Shown: positions 43,491-58,621, numbered from the stretch's first letter. The stretch: DNA of 64,000 nt from DASZUK01 sp963745595 (GCA_963745595.1 CAVUYB010000004.1:62001-126000), one strand, 5' to 3'. The notes: generated from the sequence alone by a model not told the origin. Numbers and translations are program-made.

Positions 43491-43498
<8 letters not shown>
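41998..43498 (-). CDS. gltD: Glutamate synthase small subunit GltD (frameshifted near C-terminus)
   Basis: The beta subunit that passes electrons from NADPH to GltB. The start MGKPTGFLESGRELPRRRPI is followed by Fe-S cysteines (CMDCGIPFCHDGCPLGNLIP, CPAPCEASC), an FAD motif (AVVGSGPAGLAAAQQL) and an NADPH motif (VVIIGGGDTGADCLGTA). After LLAMGFVGSE the frame breaks near 42240-42250. The expected end (NGSGVVAELGLDLD, WSTNVDGVFVCGDMTRGQS, final GQLAMR) is intact in another frame to the TGA at 41998. The ATG overlaps the gltB stop by 8 bp. Confidence 0.85.
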
Positions 43499-48106
<4,608 letters not shown>

Positions 48107-48170
48107 AGTCGTCCCTTCTCGTTCCGGGCTGGTGCTCGTCGTCGACGACGTCGCCGACTCGCTGGGGGTG

Positions 48171-48191
48171 CCGGTCGAACGTATCGACCGG
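48171..48191 (-). promoter_or_regulatory. Inverted repeat in the gltB leader
   Basis: CCGGTCGA (48171-48178) and TCGACCGG (48184-48191) are perfect 8-bp arms around a 5-bp loop, about 65 bp upstream of the gltB start. A TAGAGT -10-like hexamer lies about 45 bp further upstream on the minus strand. It could be an operator or a leader hairpin for nitrogen control; no regulator is identified. I found no TPP riboswitch in this gap that would serve the divergent thiO gene. Confidence 0.35.
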
Positions 48192-48339
48192 AGACCTGCC
48201 GCCCGGGACGACGCTGGCCCTGGAGCAGTCCAGAGACTCTACACCGGCGTCCGAGCGGGTCGGGCGCGTCGGGCCGGGGTCGGATCCGTGACCGACCCGT
48301 CGGGCTCGCCGCCGGCTGGCGGCTCATAGGATCGCCGGG

Positions 48340-49488
48340 GTGGCGACCGACGCGATCGTGGTAGGCGGCGGCGTCATCGGGCTCACCGCAGCCTGGGTTG
48401 CCGCCGGCCGGGGCCTCGACACGGTCGTCGTCGACCCCGCCCCCGGTCGGGGGGCGTCGTGGGTGGCCGCCGGGATGCTCGCCCCGGTCACGGAGGCGAC
48501 GTTCGGCGAGGGGGCGCTCGTCGCCCTGCTGGTCGCCGGGGCGGACCGGTGGCCGGCGTTCGCCGATCGGCTCGGCGCGGCGGCCGGGGTGGACGTCGGC
48601 TACCGGGCGTCGGGGACGGTCGCCGTCGCGGTCGACGCCGGTGACCGGGCCGTCCTCGACCAGCTCCTCGCCTACCAGCAGTCGCTCGGCCTGCCGGTCG
48701 CCCGGCTGTCGGCGACCGACTGCCGGCAGCTCGTCCCCGGGCTCGCACCGGGCATCCGAGGTGGCGTCGAGGTGCCCGGCGACCACCACGTCGACAATCG
48801 GCGCCTGCTCGATGCCCTGCTGACGGCCGGCCGGAACGCCGGCGTGACGGTCGTCCGAGACCGGGTCGACGCGATCGTCGTCGGGGCCGACGGCGCGGCC
48901 GACGGGGTTCGCCTGGCCGGCGGCGACGTGCTGACGGCCGGCGCCGTCGTCGTCGCGGCCGGTGCCGACGCGGGCCGGATCGCCGGGGTCCCGGCCGGGG
49001 TCCTACCGCCGGTCCATCCGGTCAAGGGGCACGTCGTCCGACTGCACGGACCGACTGACCGGCCGTTGCTCGAACGGACCGTCCGCGGCCTCGTCCACGG
49101 CCGCCCGTGCTACCTCGTGCCGCGGTCCGACGGGAGCGTCGTGGTCGGCGCGACGTCCGAGGAGCGCGGGTTCGACCGCACCGTCCAAGCCGGCGCGGTG
49201 CATGCGCTGCTCGACGACGCCCGGACGATCGTGCCCGGGGTCGACGAGCTCGTGCTCGACGAGTGCGTCGCCGGCCTGCGGCCCGGGTCGCCGGACAACG
49301 CCCCGTTCGTCGGCTGGACCGCGGTCCCCCGGTTGCTCGCCGCGGTCGGTCACTACCGCAACGGCATCCTCCTGGCCCCGTTGACCGGTGAGGCGGTCGC
49401 CGGCCTGCTCGCCGGCGAGGCCGTCCCGCCGCCACTGGCCGCCTTCGGTCCCGACCGCCTCGCCGGTGGCGCCCGGTCGGCCCGATGA
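48340..49488 (+). CDS. thiO: Glycine oxidase ThiO
   Basis: A 382-residue FAD-dependent amine oxidase making the iminoglycine (dehydroglycine) used for the thiazole of thiamine. The dinucleotide-binding start is IVVGGGVIGLTAAWVAAGRG. It also has GASWVAAGMLAPVTEATFGE, typical of ThiO, and the C-terminal FAD-contact LRPGSPDNAPFVGWT with HYRNGILLAPLTGE. The GTG start at 48340 follows a short upstream GGGG. The stop overlaps the thiS start. Confidence 0.9.
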   Translation: MATDAIVVGGGVIGLTAAWVAAGRGLDTVVVDPAPGRGASWVAAGMLAPVTEATFGEGALVALLVAGADRWPAFADRLGAAAGVDVGYRASGTVAVAVDAGDRAVLDQLLAYQQSLGLPVARLSATDCRQLVPGLAPGIRGGVEVPGDHHVDNRRLLDALLTAGRNAGVTVVRDRVDAIVVGADGAADGVRLAGGDVLTAGAVVVAAGADAGRIAGVPAGVLPPVHPVKGHVVRLHGPTDRPLLERTVRGLVHGRPCYLVPRSDGSVVVGATSEERGFDRTVQAGAVHALLDDARTIVPGVDELVLDECVAGLRPGSPDNAPFVGWTAVPRLLAAVGHYRNGILLAPLTGEAVAGLLAGEAVPPPLAAFGPDRLAGGARSAR

Positions 49489-49685
49489 ACGCGGTCGTCA
49501 ACGGCCGTCCGGTCGAGCTGGTCGACGGCAGCACGGTGGCCGACGTCGTCGCCCGCCTCTGCCCGTCCGACCGCGGCGTCGCCGTCGCCGTCGACCGGGA
49601 GGTCGTCCCCCGGTCCCGGTGGGCGTCGGTGACGGTGCCCGACGGCGGCCACGTCGAGGTCGTCACCGCCGCGGCCGGCGGATGA
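49485..49685 (+). CDS. thiS: Sulfur carrier protein ThiS
   Basis: A 66-residue beta-grasp protein ending in Ala-Ala-Ala-Gly-Gly; the terminal Gly-Gly is thiocarboxylated to carry sulfur for thiazole synthesis. The VNGRPVEL and ASVTVPDGGHVEVVT strands fit the family. ATGA overlap with thiO supports co-translation. ThiG, the thiazole synthase that normally follows, is absent from the window, as are thiE, thiF and thiC. Confidence 0.9.
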   Translation: MNAVVNGRPVELVDGSTVADVVARLCPSDRGVAVAVDREVVPRSRWASVTVPDGGHVEVVTAAAGG

Positions 49686-49740
49686 GTTGCTCGCCGGACG
49701 GCCGGGGGCGCGAGACTGAGCCGCGGATGGGGAACCGGCG

Positions 49741-51201
49741 GTGAGCAAGACGGCGTTCGTCCTGGCGGGCGGCGGGACGAAGGGGGCCTTCGAGGCCGGG
49801 GCCATCAGGTACCTGGTGGAGGAGGAGGCCATCACCCCCGAGGTGATCACGGCGACGTCGGCCGGGTCCATCTGTGCGGTCGTCCTGGCCCAGGCCCGGA
49901 CCCACCGGGAGCTGGTGGATCGGGCCCGAGACCTGCACGACGATCTCCTGGCCATGACCGACAGCCAGCTGCTGTTCGGCAAGCAGCCGTGGGTGGCCGC
50001 CCTGGATGGGACCCCCTTCGGACGAGCGGTCGACGGCTACGTCACCGAACGGACCCGACCGCCGATCCCCGGCACGAACCCAGCCGGCCAGAACCCAGCC
50101 GGCCAGAACCCAGCCGGACCGGCCGAGGGCTCGCCGACTTCGCGGGCGCCGGGGTCGCCAGTGGATCACCGGACCTGGGCCCGGCTGCGGGCGGCCCATC
50201 CCCAGTTGCGCCGGTACCTGGACACGGCGGTGCGGGTCGGCCAGGCCCTCCCCCACCTGAACCGGGCCCGCAAGGCGCTGCGGGGCAACGCCAGCTCGAT
50301 CCTCACGCTCGAGCCGCTGGCCGCGGCCCTCCGGCACGGGGGGTCGAGCGGGATCCGGCGGGTCGACCCGGCGCTCGTCGGCCGGCCGGGCCTGGAGCTC
50401 CGGATGGCGGTGGCGGCCCTCGGCGACGGCGTCCTGCGGTACGTGACCGAGCGCGGCGAGATCGTCGCGTCGGACGCGGTCACGCCGGTGGCCGGCCCGG
50501 TCGACGTGCTGGAAGGGATGCTGGCATCGGCGAGCGTCCCGATGCTGTTCCCTCCCCGACAGCTGGCCGGCGACGTCTACGTGGACGGCGGCATCGCCAA
50601 CAACATCCCGGTCGACGCGGCCGTCCGTCTCGGCGCCACCCGGGTCTTCGCCGTCCTGGCCGTCCCGGTCGTCCAGCCGCGGGACACGACGGACTACCTG
50701 TCGGCCACCGCGCCGGCTGTGTTCCTGCGGGCGGTGGGGGCGGTCGCCTTCGCCGAGCGCCAGCTGGCCAACCTCAACCCGCCGCTGCCGCCGGGGACGA
50801 CGGTGACGGTGATCGATCCGCTGGTCGACGTCGTCGGGCCGTTCGAGGTCTCGCAGGGGTTGATGCTGCTCAACATGGACTACGGCTGGATGCGGGCGGC
50901 CGACGTGCTGGCCGACGTCCCCGCCGGTACCCGGCAGCGGGCGGCCGCGACGACCGACGCGATCGTCGTGGCCCGCACCCAGGCCTGGCACCGTGAGGAG
51001 GCGATCTGGCGGGCTGGCGGCCCGGCCCCGGGCGACCGGCGGGCGCTGGCCGCGCTCAAGACGACGATCCGGGACGCGGTGACCGAGCGCAAGGGTCTCG
51101 GGCTGCCGACGCCGCCGGACACGGAGCGGTGGTCGTCGGGGTACGAGGTCCACGCCGGATCGGCGCCGCCCGGACTGCCCGCCGACCCGCTGGCCGCCTG
51201 A
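49741..51201 (+). CDS. Patatin-like phospholipase
   Basis: A 486-residue RssA/NTE-type acyl hydrolase with a Ser-Asp dyad. The oxyanion-hole loop is LAGGGTKGAFEAG (about 8-20). The nucleophile elbow is ATSAGSICA, with Ala at the first position of the usual G-x-S-x-G, and the aspartate is in VYVDGGIANNIPVD. A Gly/Pro/Asn repeat linker (NPAGQ) and a helical insert separate the elbow and the Asp. Substrate unknown, probably lysophospholipids. GTG start at 49741. Confidence 0.88.
   Translation: MSKTAFVLAGGGTKGAFEAGAIRYLVEEEAITPEVITATSAGSICAVVLAQARTHRELVDRARDLHDDLLAMTDSQLLFGKQPWVAALDGTPFGRAVDGYVTERTRPPIPGTNPAGQNPAGQNPAGPAEGSPTSRAPGSPVDHRTWARLRAAHPQLRRYLDTAVRVGQALPHLNRARKALRGNASSILTLEPLAAALRHGGSSGIRRVDPALVGRPGLELRMAVAALGDGVLRYVTERGEIVASDAVTPVAGPVDVLEGMLASASVPMLFPPRQLAGDVYVDGGIANNIPVDAAVRLGATRVFAVLAVPVVQPRDTTDYLSATAPAVFLRAVGAVAFAERQLANLNPPLPPGTTVTVIDPLVDVVGPFEVSQGLMLLNMDYGWMRAADVLADVPAGTRQRAAATTDAIVVARTQAWHREEAIWRAGGPAPGDRRALAALKTTIRDAVTERKGLGLPTPPDTERWSSGYEVHAGSAPPGLPADPLAA
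50076..50120 (+). repeat. 15-bp tandem repeat inside the patatin gene
   Basis: Three consecutive copies of GAACCCAGCCGGCCA (the last ends GGACC) keep the reading frame and encode NPAGQ-NPAGQ-NPAGP in a surface linker. Near-identity indicates recent slippage; copy number may vary between strains. Confidence 0.9.
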
Positions 51202-51216
51202 GAGCTCGCGGCGGGC

Positions 51217-52197
51217 CTACGCGGAGGGCCCGCCGAGCCAGCCGCGCTTCTTGAAGAGGACGGCGAGGGCGACGACGGCGAGGATCTCGCTGCCGAGGCC
51301 GAGCCAGACGAACGTCCAGCCGCCGCCGATGTGGAAGATGAGCCAGCTGAAGTTCTGGCCGAAGAAGCCGGTCAGGAAGCTGAGGGGCAAGAAGACGGTG
51401 GCGATGATCGCCAGCTGCTTCATGACGACGTTCAGGCGGTTCGACACGGTCGAGATGTGGGTGTCCATCACCCCGCTCAACAGGTCGCGATAGCTGTCGA
51501 CGAGGTCGCTGATCCGGATCAGGTGGTCGTAGAGGTCGCGGAAGTACCGGGAGCTCTCGGCGGTCATGCCCGGGATCTCGACGAGGCCAGACGCCAAGCC
51601 GGCGAACATGTCCCGCTGGGGGGTCACGATCTTGCGGATGGTGAGCAGCGACCGCTTCATGGTGAACAGCTCCCCGAGCTGCTCCTCGGTCGGTTGCTTC
51701 AAGATGGCGTCTTCCAGGGTGTCGACCCGGTCGTCGAAGTCGGAGAGGACGGGGAAGAAACTGTTGGTGAGCGAGTCGACGATCAGGTAGGTCAGGATGA
51801 CCTGGGGCGCGGCTCCCTCGGCTTGAGCCTCGGTGACCAGCCGCTGGCGCTTGTGGACCTCGTCCAGGGCCGTGCACGGTCCGTGGTGGACGGTCACGAG
51901 GAACTTGTCGGAGAACATCAGGTGGACCTCGGTAGTGCCCGTACCATCGGGCAGGGCGCCGAAGGCGACCAGGTAGACGAAGTCGTCGTACTCGTCGACC
52001 TTGGGGCGTTGCCCGAACTCGGTGGCGTCCTCGACGGCCAGCGGATGGAAGTGGAACGGCTCGAGCACCTGCCCCAGCTCGTCGTTGTCGGCCGGGTCGA
52101 TGTCCACCCAGACGAACTGCCCCGCGTCGAGCGCCTGCTTGACGTCGTCGACCGAGGCCGGCACGGTCTGGCCGTCGCGGGTGATGGTCGTGGTCAT
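51217..52197 (-). CDS. corA: CorA-like divalent metal ion transporter
   Basis: A 326-residue protein with a large cytoplasmic funnel domain (FVWVDIDPADNDELGQVLEPF, VEDATEFGQRPKVDEYDDFVYLV) and two C-terminal membrane helices. The pore signature is G-Q-N (GFFGQNFSW) rather than the canonical G-M-N, so the ion could be Mg, Co or Zn. It ends with a basic cytoplasmic tail (FKKRGWLGG). The ATG overlaps the stop of the potassium-channel gene (ATGA), so the two form an operon. Confidence 0.9.
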   Translation of the reverse strand: MTTTITRDGQTVPASVDDVKQALDAGQFVWVDIDPADNDELGQVLEPFHFHPLAVEDATEFGQRPKVDEYDDFVYLVAFGALPDGTGTTEVHLMFSDKFLVTVHHGPCTALDEVHKRQRLVTEAQAEGAAPQVILTYLIVDSLTNSFFPVLSDFDDRVDTLEDAILKQPTEEQLGELFTMKRSLLTIRKIVTPQRDMFAGLASGLVEIPGMTAESSRYFRDLYDHLIRISDLVDSYRDLLSGVMDTHISTVSNRLNVVMKQLAIIATVFLPLSFLTGFFGQNFSWLIFHIGGGWTFVWLGLGSEILAVVALAVLFKKRGWLGGPSA

Positions 52198-53081
52198 GGG
52201 TGGTTCGTCCCTTGATCGGGGGCCGCTCGGGCCACGGGCGGCTGGAGGAGGATCTCGATGCGGTCCAACCGGGCGCCCACGGCGTCGAGCTGGGCGGTCA
52301 GATCCTGGTGGGACTGCTCGATCTTGGCCTTGTTGGCGTCGGTGTGCTCCTGGACGAAGAACGACGCGACGGTGGCGGTAATGACGCCGAGCAGCCCGAT
52401 GCCGACCAGCATCAGCACGACGGCGACGGCTCGGCCGAGGCCGGTCACCGGGAATTTGTCGCCATAGCCGACGGTCGTCATCGTGACGATGCCCCACCAC
52501 AGGGCCGAGCCGTAGTCGTGGATGTTGGCTCCCGGCGCGTCCCGTTCGGACAGCATGACCAACCAGGAGCCGACGAACAGGAGGCCGGCGGCGGCCAACA
52601 GCACCCGGAACAGGCCGCGGTGCCGGAGGATGGCCCGGGTCCGCAGGGCCAGCTCCGTGGCCACCACGTCCACCCGGGGCAGGTCGGCGAGCCGGAGGGG
52701 CTGGAGGACCGGCAGGACGACCAGGGCCGGTTCGATCCGCCGCGTGGCGACGTAGCCACGACGGTCCGGCGCGGCCAGGAGGCGGGCGACGTACTCGACG
52801 AAGATGATCGCCCACAGCCCGAACAGCAGTCCGACCAGCCACTCCGGGGTGGACCCGGTGGCGGTGACGACGACGACGGCGACGACGGCCCAGCCCACTC
52901 CGACGACGGCCATCGGGAGGCGGGCGAACCGTTCGTAGCGTTCCAGCCGGCCGCTCGGCGCGACCCGCGCCTCGTCCGCCGCGACCTGCTGGTCGACCCG
53001 GGCCCGTTCCCGGCGCTCTTCTTCTTCCAGCCGGTCCTGTTCGACCTTCTCGAGCCGCTGGATCCGCTCCAGAGTGCCCAT
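52194..53081 (-). CDS. Potassium channel, six-TM-like, with coiled-coil termini
   Basis: A 295-residue channel. The selectivity filter and pore helix are unmistakable (SALWWGIVTMTTVGYGDKFP). There are about four hydrophobic segments before the pore, but no regular Arg ladder in the S4 position, so strong voltage dependence is doubtful. Residues 1-45 (charged Glu/Arg helix) and the last 40 residues are coiled coils, probably tetramerising. Coupled to corA downstream; a 99-residue membrane protein gene lies 3 bp upstream. Confidence 0.9.
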   Translation of the reverse strand: MGTLERIQRLEKVEQDRLEEEERRERARVDQQVAADEARVAPSGRLERYERFARLPMAVVGVGWAVVAVVVVTATGSTPEWLVGLLFGLWAIIFVEYVARLLAAPDRRGYVATRRIEPALVVLPVLQPLRLADLPRVDVVATELALRTRAILRHRGLFRVLLAAAGLLFVGSWLVMLSERDAPGANIHDYGSALWWGIVTMTTVGYGDKFPVTGLGRAVAVVLMLVGIGLLGVITATVASFFVQEHTDANKAKIEQSHQDLTAQLDAVGARLDRIEILLQPPVARAAPDQGTNHP

Positions 53082-53084
53082 CCG

Positions 53085-53384
53085 CTAGGCGTCGGACGAT
53101 CGGTGGGCTCGAGCTCGGGCGTCCCGTTGCTGGCTGTAGCGGGGCGTGGCGGCCACCGCGGCCAGCAGCACCATCAAGGCCCCGACGACGAGAACGACGA
53201 ATCCGACCCGGGCGCCCCAGGCGTCGCCGGAGCACAGGTTGGCGAGCTGCGGGTCGATTGTCAGCCCGTTGGGGCCGTTCTGGCAGCTGGTCTGGGCCAC
53301 GGCGAACGCCATGCAGCCGACGGCGCCGGCCACGAGGGCGAGCACGCCGACGACGGCCAGCACCTTCGGACGGATGTGAGCCAC
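53085..53384 (-). CDS. Small two-TM membrane protein
   Basis: A 99-residue protein with two membrane helices (VLAVVGVLALVAGAVGCMAF and VGFVVLVVGALMVLLAAVAA) enclosing an extracytoplasmic loop with two cysteines (SCQNGPNG and NLCSGD), which may form a disulfide. Family unknown. It is three bases from the potassium-channel start, so it is probably an operon member. GTG start at 53384. Confidence 0.65.
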   Translation of the reverse strand: MAHIRPKVLAVVGVLALVAGAVGCMAFAVAQTSCQNGPNGLTIDPQLANLCSGDAWGARVGFVVLVVGALMVLLAAVAATPRYSQQRDARARAHRSSDA

Positions 53385-53436
53385 CTGAGAATGTTAGGCC
53401 CGACCAGCAAATGCCGGTGGCCGGCCAGTGGTGACG

Positions 53437-55405
<1,969 letters not shown>

Positions 55406-55411
55406 GTCGGT

Positions 55412-56056
55412 TCACCGCCGGGGCGCGAGGTTCAGGGGCTTTCCGACGAACAGTACGTGACGACCGGCGATCCCGTTGATGACGCCGGCGGCCGAGGCGT
55501 ACCACGCCACGCCAGCGGTGACGACCCCGGCGATGCCGGCCGCCTTGATCACTGTGGCGCCGGAATGCGAGAAATTGCCGATGACGAGGAGGATCTCGGT
55601 GACCTCCAGGGTGAGGAAGACGCCGAGGACGGCTTTGTTGACGAACAGGCTCCACAGCAGCATGTAGCTGTTGAAGATCAAGAAGGCGAGGACGATCCAC
55701 GCCTGGTCGTTGGCGATCTGGGTGGCGTCCTTGGCGTGCGGGACGATGAGCAAGACGTAGAGGGCGAGGCCGATCCAGAAGCCGCCGTACGTCGAGAAGG
55801 CGGTGGCGCCGAAGACGTTGCGGTTCCTGAACTCCCACATCCCGGCGAGCAGTTGGACGAGCCCGCCGTAGGCGAGGGCATAACCGAGCCACTCGCTACC
55901 GGTCCCCCGCGTCCACCCGGCATTGGCCACCGAGAGCAGGAAGGTCGTCAGGGCGAAGCCGGCGAGACCGAGCGGGGCGGGATCGGCCACCCCCGGTGCC
56001 GCGGTGATCTCTACTGGTTGGGCGACCGGGCGGGCCTCCCCGAACGTCGTGGCCAT
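55412..56056 (-). CDS. Acetate uptake permease, GPR1/FUN34/YaaH (SatP) family
   Basis: A 214-residue six-TM carrier for acetate/succinate. The signature ADPAPLGLAGFALTTFLLS is present before TM1, then YGGLVQLLAGMWEFRNRNVFGATAFSTYGGFW in TM2-TM3, and the last helices with LTLEVTEILLVIGN. The ATG at 56056 has a GGGGGGAGG stretch upstream. It precedes acsA by 6 bp and is divergent from the LytS-like kinase gene. Confidence 0.9.
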   Translation of the reverse strand: MATTFGEARPVAQPVEITAAPGVADPAPLGLAGFALTTFLLSVANAGWTRGTGSEWLGYALAYGGLVQLLAGMWEFRNRNVFGATAFSTYGGFWIGLALYVLLIVPHAKDATQIANDQAWIVLAFLIFNSYMLLWSLFVNKAVLGVFLTLEVTEILLVIGNFSHSGATVIKAAGIAGVVTAGVAWYASAAGVINGIAGRHVLFVGKPLNLAPRR

Positions 56057-56290
56057 GATCTCGTGCCTCCCCCCGGCCGCACCGCCGGTGCGAGCCGGTG
56101 TCCGTGCCGTTGCCGGTGTTCCGGCAACCCACGATCGATCTTGCCGATGGCGACCGGTCGGTTCAACCATCCGTCGGCCAACCGGCCGGATGCGGCGCCG
56201 AGCGGTCGCCGAGCGGTCGATTTCCCACGACGAGCGGCCGGCGTCGGCCCGGTTCGGACGGGGCCCCACGGGTAGGATCCCGGATAGCGC

Positions 56291-56309
56291 CACCCGTCGG
56301 CAACGGGTG
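56291..56309. promoter_or_regulatory. Inverted repeat upstream of the LytS-like kinase
   Basis: CACCCGT (56291-56297) and ACGGGTG (56303-56309) form a perfect 7-bp inverted repeat with a 5-bp spacer, ending 16 bp before the kinase GTG. A further ACGGGT half-site lies about 20 bp upstream. In the 269-bp divergent promoter region between satP and the kinase this could be an operator or a hairpin occluding the start. No typical LytTR direct-repeat site was identified with confidence. Confidence 0.35.
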
Positions 56310-56325
56310 TACGCCGGGGGTTTTC

Positions 56326-57504
56326 GTGAGAGACGCGCTGTGGCTGACCCTGATCGCCGTGGTCCTCCTCATCGGGGGCGTCGGCTGGTTCGCCTGGCGA
56401 GGCGGCCGGCACCTGGGGACGCCGACCCAGCGGGCGACGTACGAGGCGCTGCACACGGCCAGCCTGGCCGCGCCGGCCCTGCGATCGGGGCTGACGCACG
56501 AGAGCGCGGCCCGGGCGGTGCCGCACCTGCGGGTGCTCCTCGGCGCCAGTGGGGTCGTGCTGGCCGACGACGGCGGCGTGCTGGCGGCGGACAACATCGA
56601 TAGGGCGCACCGCGCCTTCCTCCAACCGCCGCTGCAGGCGGCGATCGCCAGCGGCCGGTCGCAGACGCTCTCGGTCGACCAGCTCGACTGCGGCGACCCG
56701 GTCGGTTGCCCGTTGCAGGCCGGTGTGATCGTCCCGGTGCACGTCGACGGGAACGTCGTCGGCGCCCTCGGCATGCTCGGGCCGGCGGCGTCGGCGGGAC
56801 TGCTGCGGCTGACGAGCGAGGTCGGCCAGTTCGTCTCCGCCCAGCTGGAGCTGGCCGAGCTCGACCGGTCGCGGCGTCGGGCCGACCAGGCGGAGCTCCG
56901 CTTCCTCCGGGCCCAGATCTCCCCGCACTTCATCTACAACGCGCTGACCGCGATCGAGTCGTTCGTGCGGACGGACCCCGAGCGGGCCCGCGAGCTGTTG
57001 ATCGGCTTCGCCGACTTCACCCGCTACAGCTTCCGGAGCCACGGGCAGTTCGTCACGATGGCCGAGGAGCTGCGGCTCGTCGACACGTACCTCGACCTCG
57101 AGCGGGCCCGGTTCGGCGAACGGCTGTCGGTGACCCTGCGGGTCGCGCCGGAGGTTCTGGGCGTCGTGCTGCCGTCGCTCATCCTGCAACCGTTGGTCGA
57201 GAACGCGGTGCGCCACGGCCTCGAGCCCAGCGAGCGCACCGGGACGCTGTCGATCGTCATCGCCGACGGTGACAACGAGGCGGTCGTCAGCGTCGAGGAC
57301 GACGGCGTCGGCGCGGACCCGGCGTACCTCAGCCGGGTGCTGGCCGGCCGCGCCCAGGGCGACGGGGTCGGCCTCCACAACGTCGACGAACGCCTCCGGG
57401 CCGTCTTCGGCGAGGAGCACGGCCTGGCGATCGAGACCGGGATCGGCGCCGGCACGAAGGTCGTGCTGCGGATCCCGAAGTTCCATGCCGGGGTGACGGT
57501 GTAA
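56326..57504 (+). CDS. LytS-type sensor histidine kinase with GAF-like domain
   Basis: A 392-residue kinase: one N-terminal membrane helix (LWLTLIAVVLLIGGVGWFAW), a GAF-like sensory domain (about 35-170; LLGASGVVLADDGGVLAADN), a His_kinase module with the phospho-acceptor in QISPHFIYNALTAIESF, and a HATPase domain (LVENAVRHGL, EDDGVGAD, GVGLHNVDERL). The GTG at 56326 is chosen because upstream in-frame residues look non-coding. It forms a coupled operon with the LytTR regulator and an acetate symporter, so acetate or overflow metabolism is a likely signal. Confidence 0.9.
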   Translation: MRDALWLTLIAVVLLIGGVGWFAWRGGRHLGTPTQRATYEALHTASLAAPALRSGLTHESAARAVPHLRVLLGASGVVLADDGGVLAADNIDRAHRAFLQPPLQAAIASGRSQTLSVDQLDCGDPVGCPLQAGVIVPVHVDGNVVGALGMLGPAASAGLLRLTSEVGQFVSAQLELAELDRSRRRADQAELRFLRAQISPHFIYNALTAIESFVRTDPERARELLIGFADFTRYSFRSHGQFVTMAEELRLVDTYLDLERARFGERLSVTLRVAPEVLGVVLPSLILQPLVENAVRHGLEPSERTGTLSIVIADGDNEAVVSVEDDGVGADPAYLSRVLAGRAQGDGVGLHNVDERLRAVFGEEHGLAIETGIGAGTKVVLRIPKFHAGVTV

Positions 57505-58220
57505 TGGTGCTCTCGGTCCTCGCGGTCGACGACGAGGTCCCGTCGCTCGACGAGCTGTCGTACCTCCTGCGCACGTCCGAGCTGGTCGGTTCGGTGGCGG
57601 TGACGCAGAGCGCGACCGACGCGCTGCGCCAGCTGCGCGACGACCACTTCGACGTCGTCCTGCTCGACATCCGCATGCCCGGCCTCGACGGCCTCGACCT
57701 CGCCCGGGTGCTCGCCCGTTTCTCGGAACCGCCGGTCGTCGTCTTCGTGACGGCCCACGAGGAGCACGCCCTGGAGGCGTTCGACGTCGGTGCGGCCGGC
57801 TACCTGCTGAAGCCGCTCAACCGGGAGCGCCTCGAACGAGTCCTCCGGCGAGCTACCGGCGGCCACCAGGCCGCCGAGGAGCTCGACGCGGTGCCGGTCG
57901 AGTCCGGCGGTCGGACGATCCTGGTCGACCGGCAGGACATCAGCTGGGTCGAGTCGGCCGGCGACTACGTCCGGCTGCATCTGCGGGACGGGCCGAGCTA
58001 CCTGCTGCGAGCGGCCATCTCGGTGCTCGAGGAGCAGTGGGCCGGCTTCGTCCGGATCCACCGCAGCTACCTCGTCGCGGTGCACGACATCCGCGAGCTG
58101 CGGACGGACGGCTCGCGGACGACGGTCAAGGTCGGCGAGACGGAGCTGCCGGTGAGCCGCCGGCACCTGCGCGAGCTCCGGGACCGGCTCGTCCGCCACG
58201 CCCGCCCGGGCACGCGGTGA
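57504..58220 (+). CDS. LytTR-family response regulator
   Basis: A 238-residue regulator: receiver domain with the acidic pair (LAVDDEVPSLDEL), the phospho-acceptor Asp in VVLLDIRMPGLDGLDLA and the conserved Lys in GYLLKPLNRERLERVL, followed by a LytTR DNA-binding domain (DISWVESAGDYVRLHLRDG, FVRIHRSYLVAVHDIREL, LPVSRRHLRELRDRL). The ATG overlaps the kinase stop by one base (TAATG). Probable targets are the flanking acetate genes. Confidence 0.93.
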   Translation: MVLSVLAVDDEVPSLDELSYLLRTSELVGSVAVTQSATDALRQLRDDHFDVVLLDIRMPGLDGLDLARVLARFSEPPVVVFVTAHEEHALEAFDVGAAGYLLKPLNRERLERVLRRATGGHQAAEELDAVPVESGGRTILVDRQDISWVESAGDYVRLHLRDGPSYLLRAAISVLEEQWAGFVRIHRSYLVAVHDIRELRTDGSRTTVKVGETELPVSRRHLRELRDRLVRHARPGTR

Positions 58221-58621
58221 GCGGGCGCGAGGTCGTCCGGGCCCCGGCCCGGCGGTCGACGGTCGCCGGCCACTCGCCGGCCGCCGGCGACCTCTACGAG
58301 CAGGACAACTACGCCCGTACGCTGCTCAGCTCGTTGATGCGGGCCCAGCTCGGAGCGACGGTCACCGTGCTCGTGCCGGCGGCGGCGCTTCTCCTCTTGT
58401 ACCCGCTCCTGGCCGTCCTCGTGCCGAGCCTCGCCCAGGTCCATGTGGCCGGGGTACCGCTCACGTTCATCGTCCTCGGCGGCGGGATCTACCCGCCGCT
58501 CGTCCTCCTCGGCTTCTGGTACCGGCGACGGGCGGCCCACGTCGAGCAACGGTTCGTCGAGCTGCTCGAGGACCGCGACGAGGACCGCCATGACCGGACT
58601 GCCATGACCGGACCGCCATGA
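58217..58621 (+). CDS. DUF485-like two-TM partner of the acetate symporter
   Basis: A 134-residue protein with two membrane helices (VTVLVPAAALLLLYPLLAVL and TFIVLGGGIYPPLVLLGFWY), and soluble termini. Proteins of this type (DUF485/YjcH-like) are regularly encoded just before cation/acetate symporters and may modulate them. The GTG start overlaps the regulator stop (GTGA), and the stop overlaps the symporter ATG (ATGA). Confidence 0.75.
   Translation: MSGREVVRAPARRSTVAGHSPAAGDLYEQDNYARTLLSSLMRAQLGATVTVLVPAAALLLLYPLLAVLVPSLAQVHVAGVPLTFIVLGGGIYPPLVLLGFWYRRRAAHVEQRFVELLEDRDEDRHDRTAMTGPP

Noticed and set aside
48107..48339. TPP riboswitch for thiO
   Set aside because: The characteristic CTGAGA and TGAACCTGATC-type segments are absent; only a short inverted repeat and a possible gltB promoter are visible.
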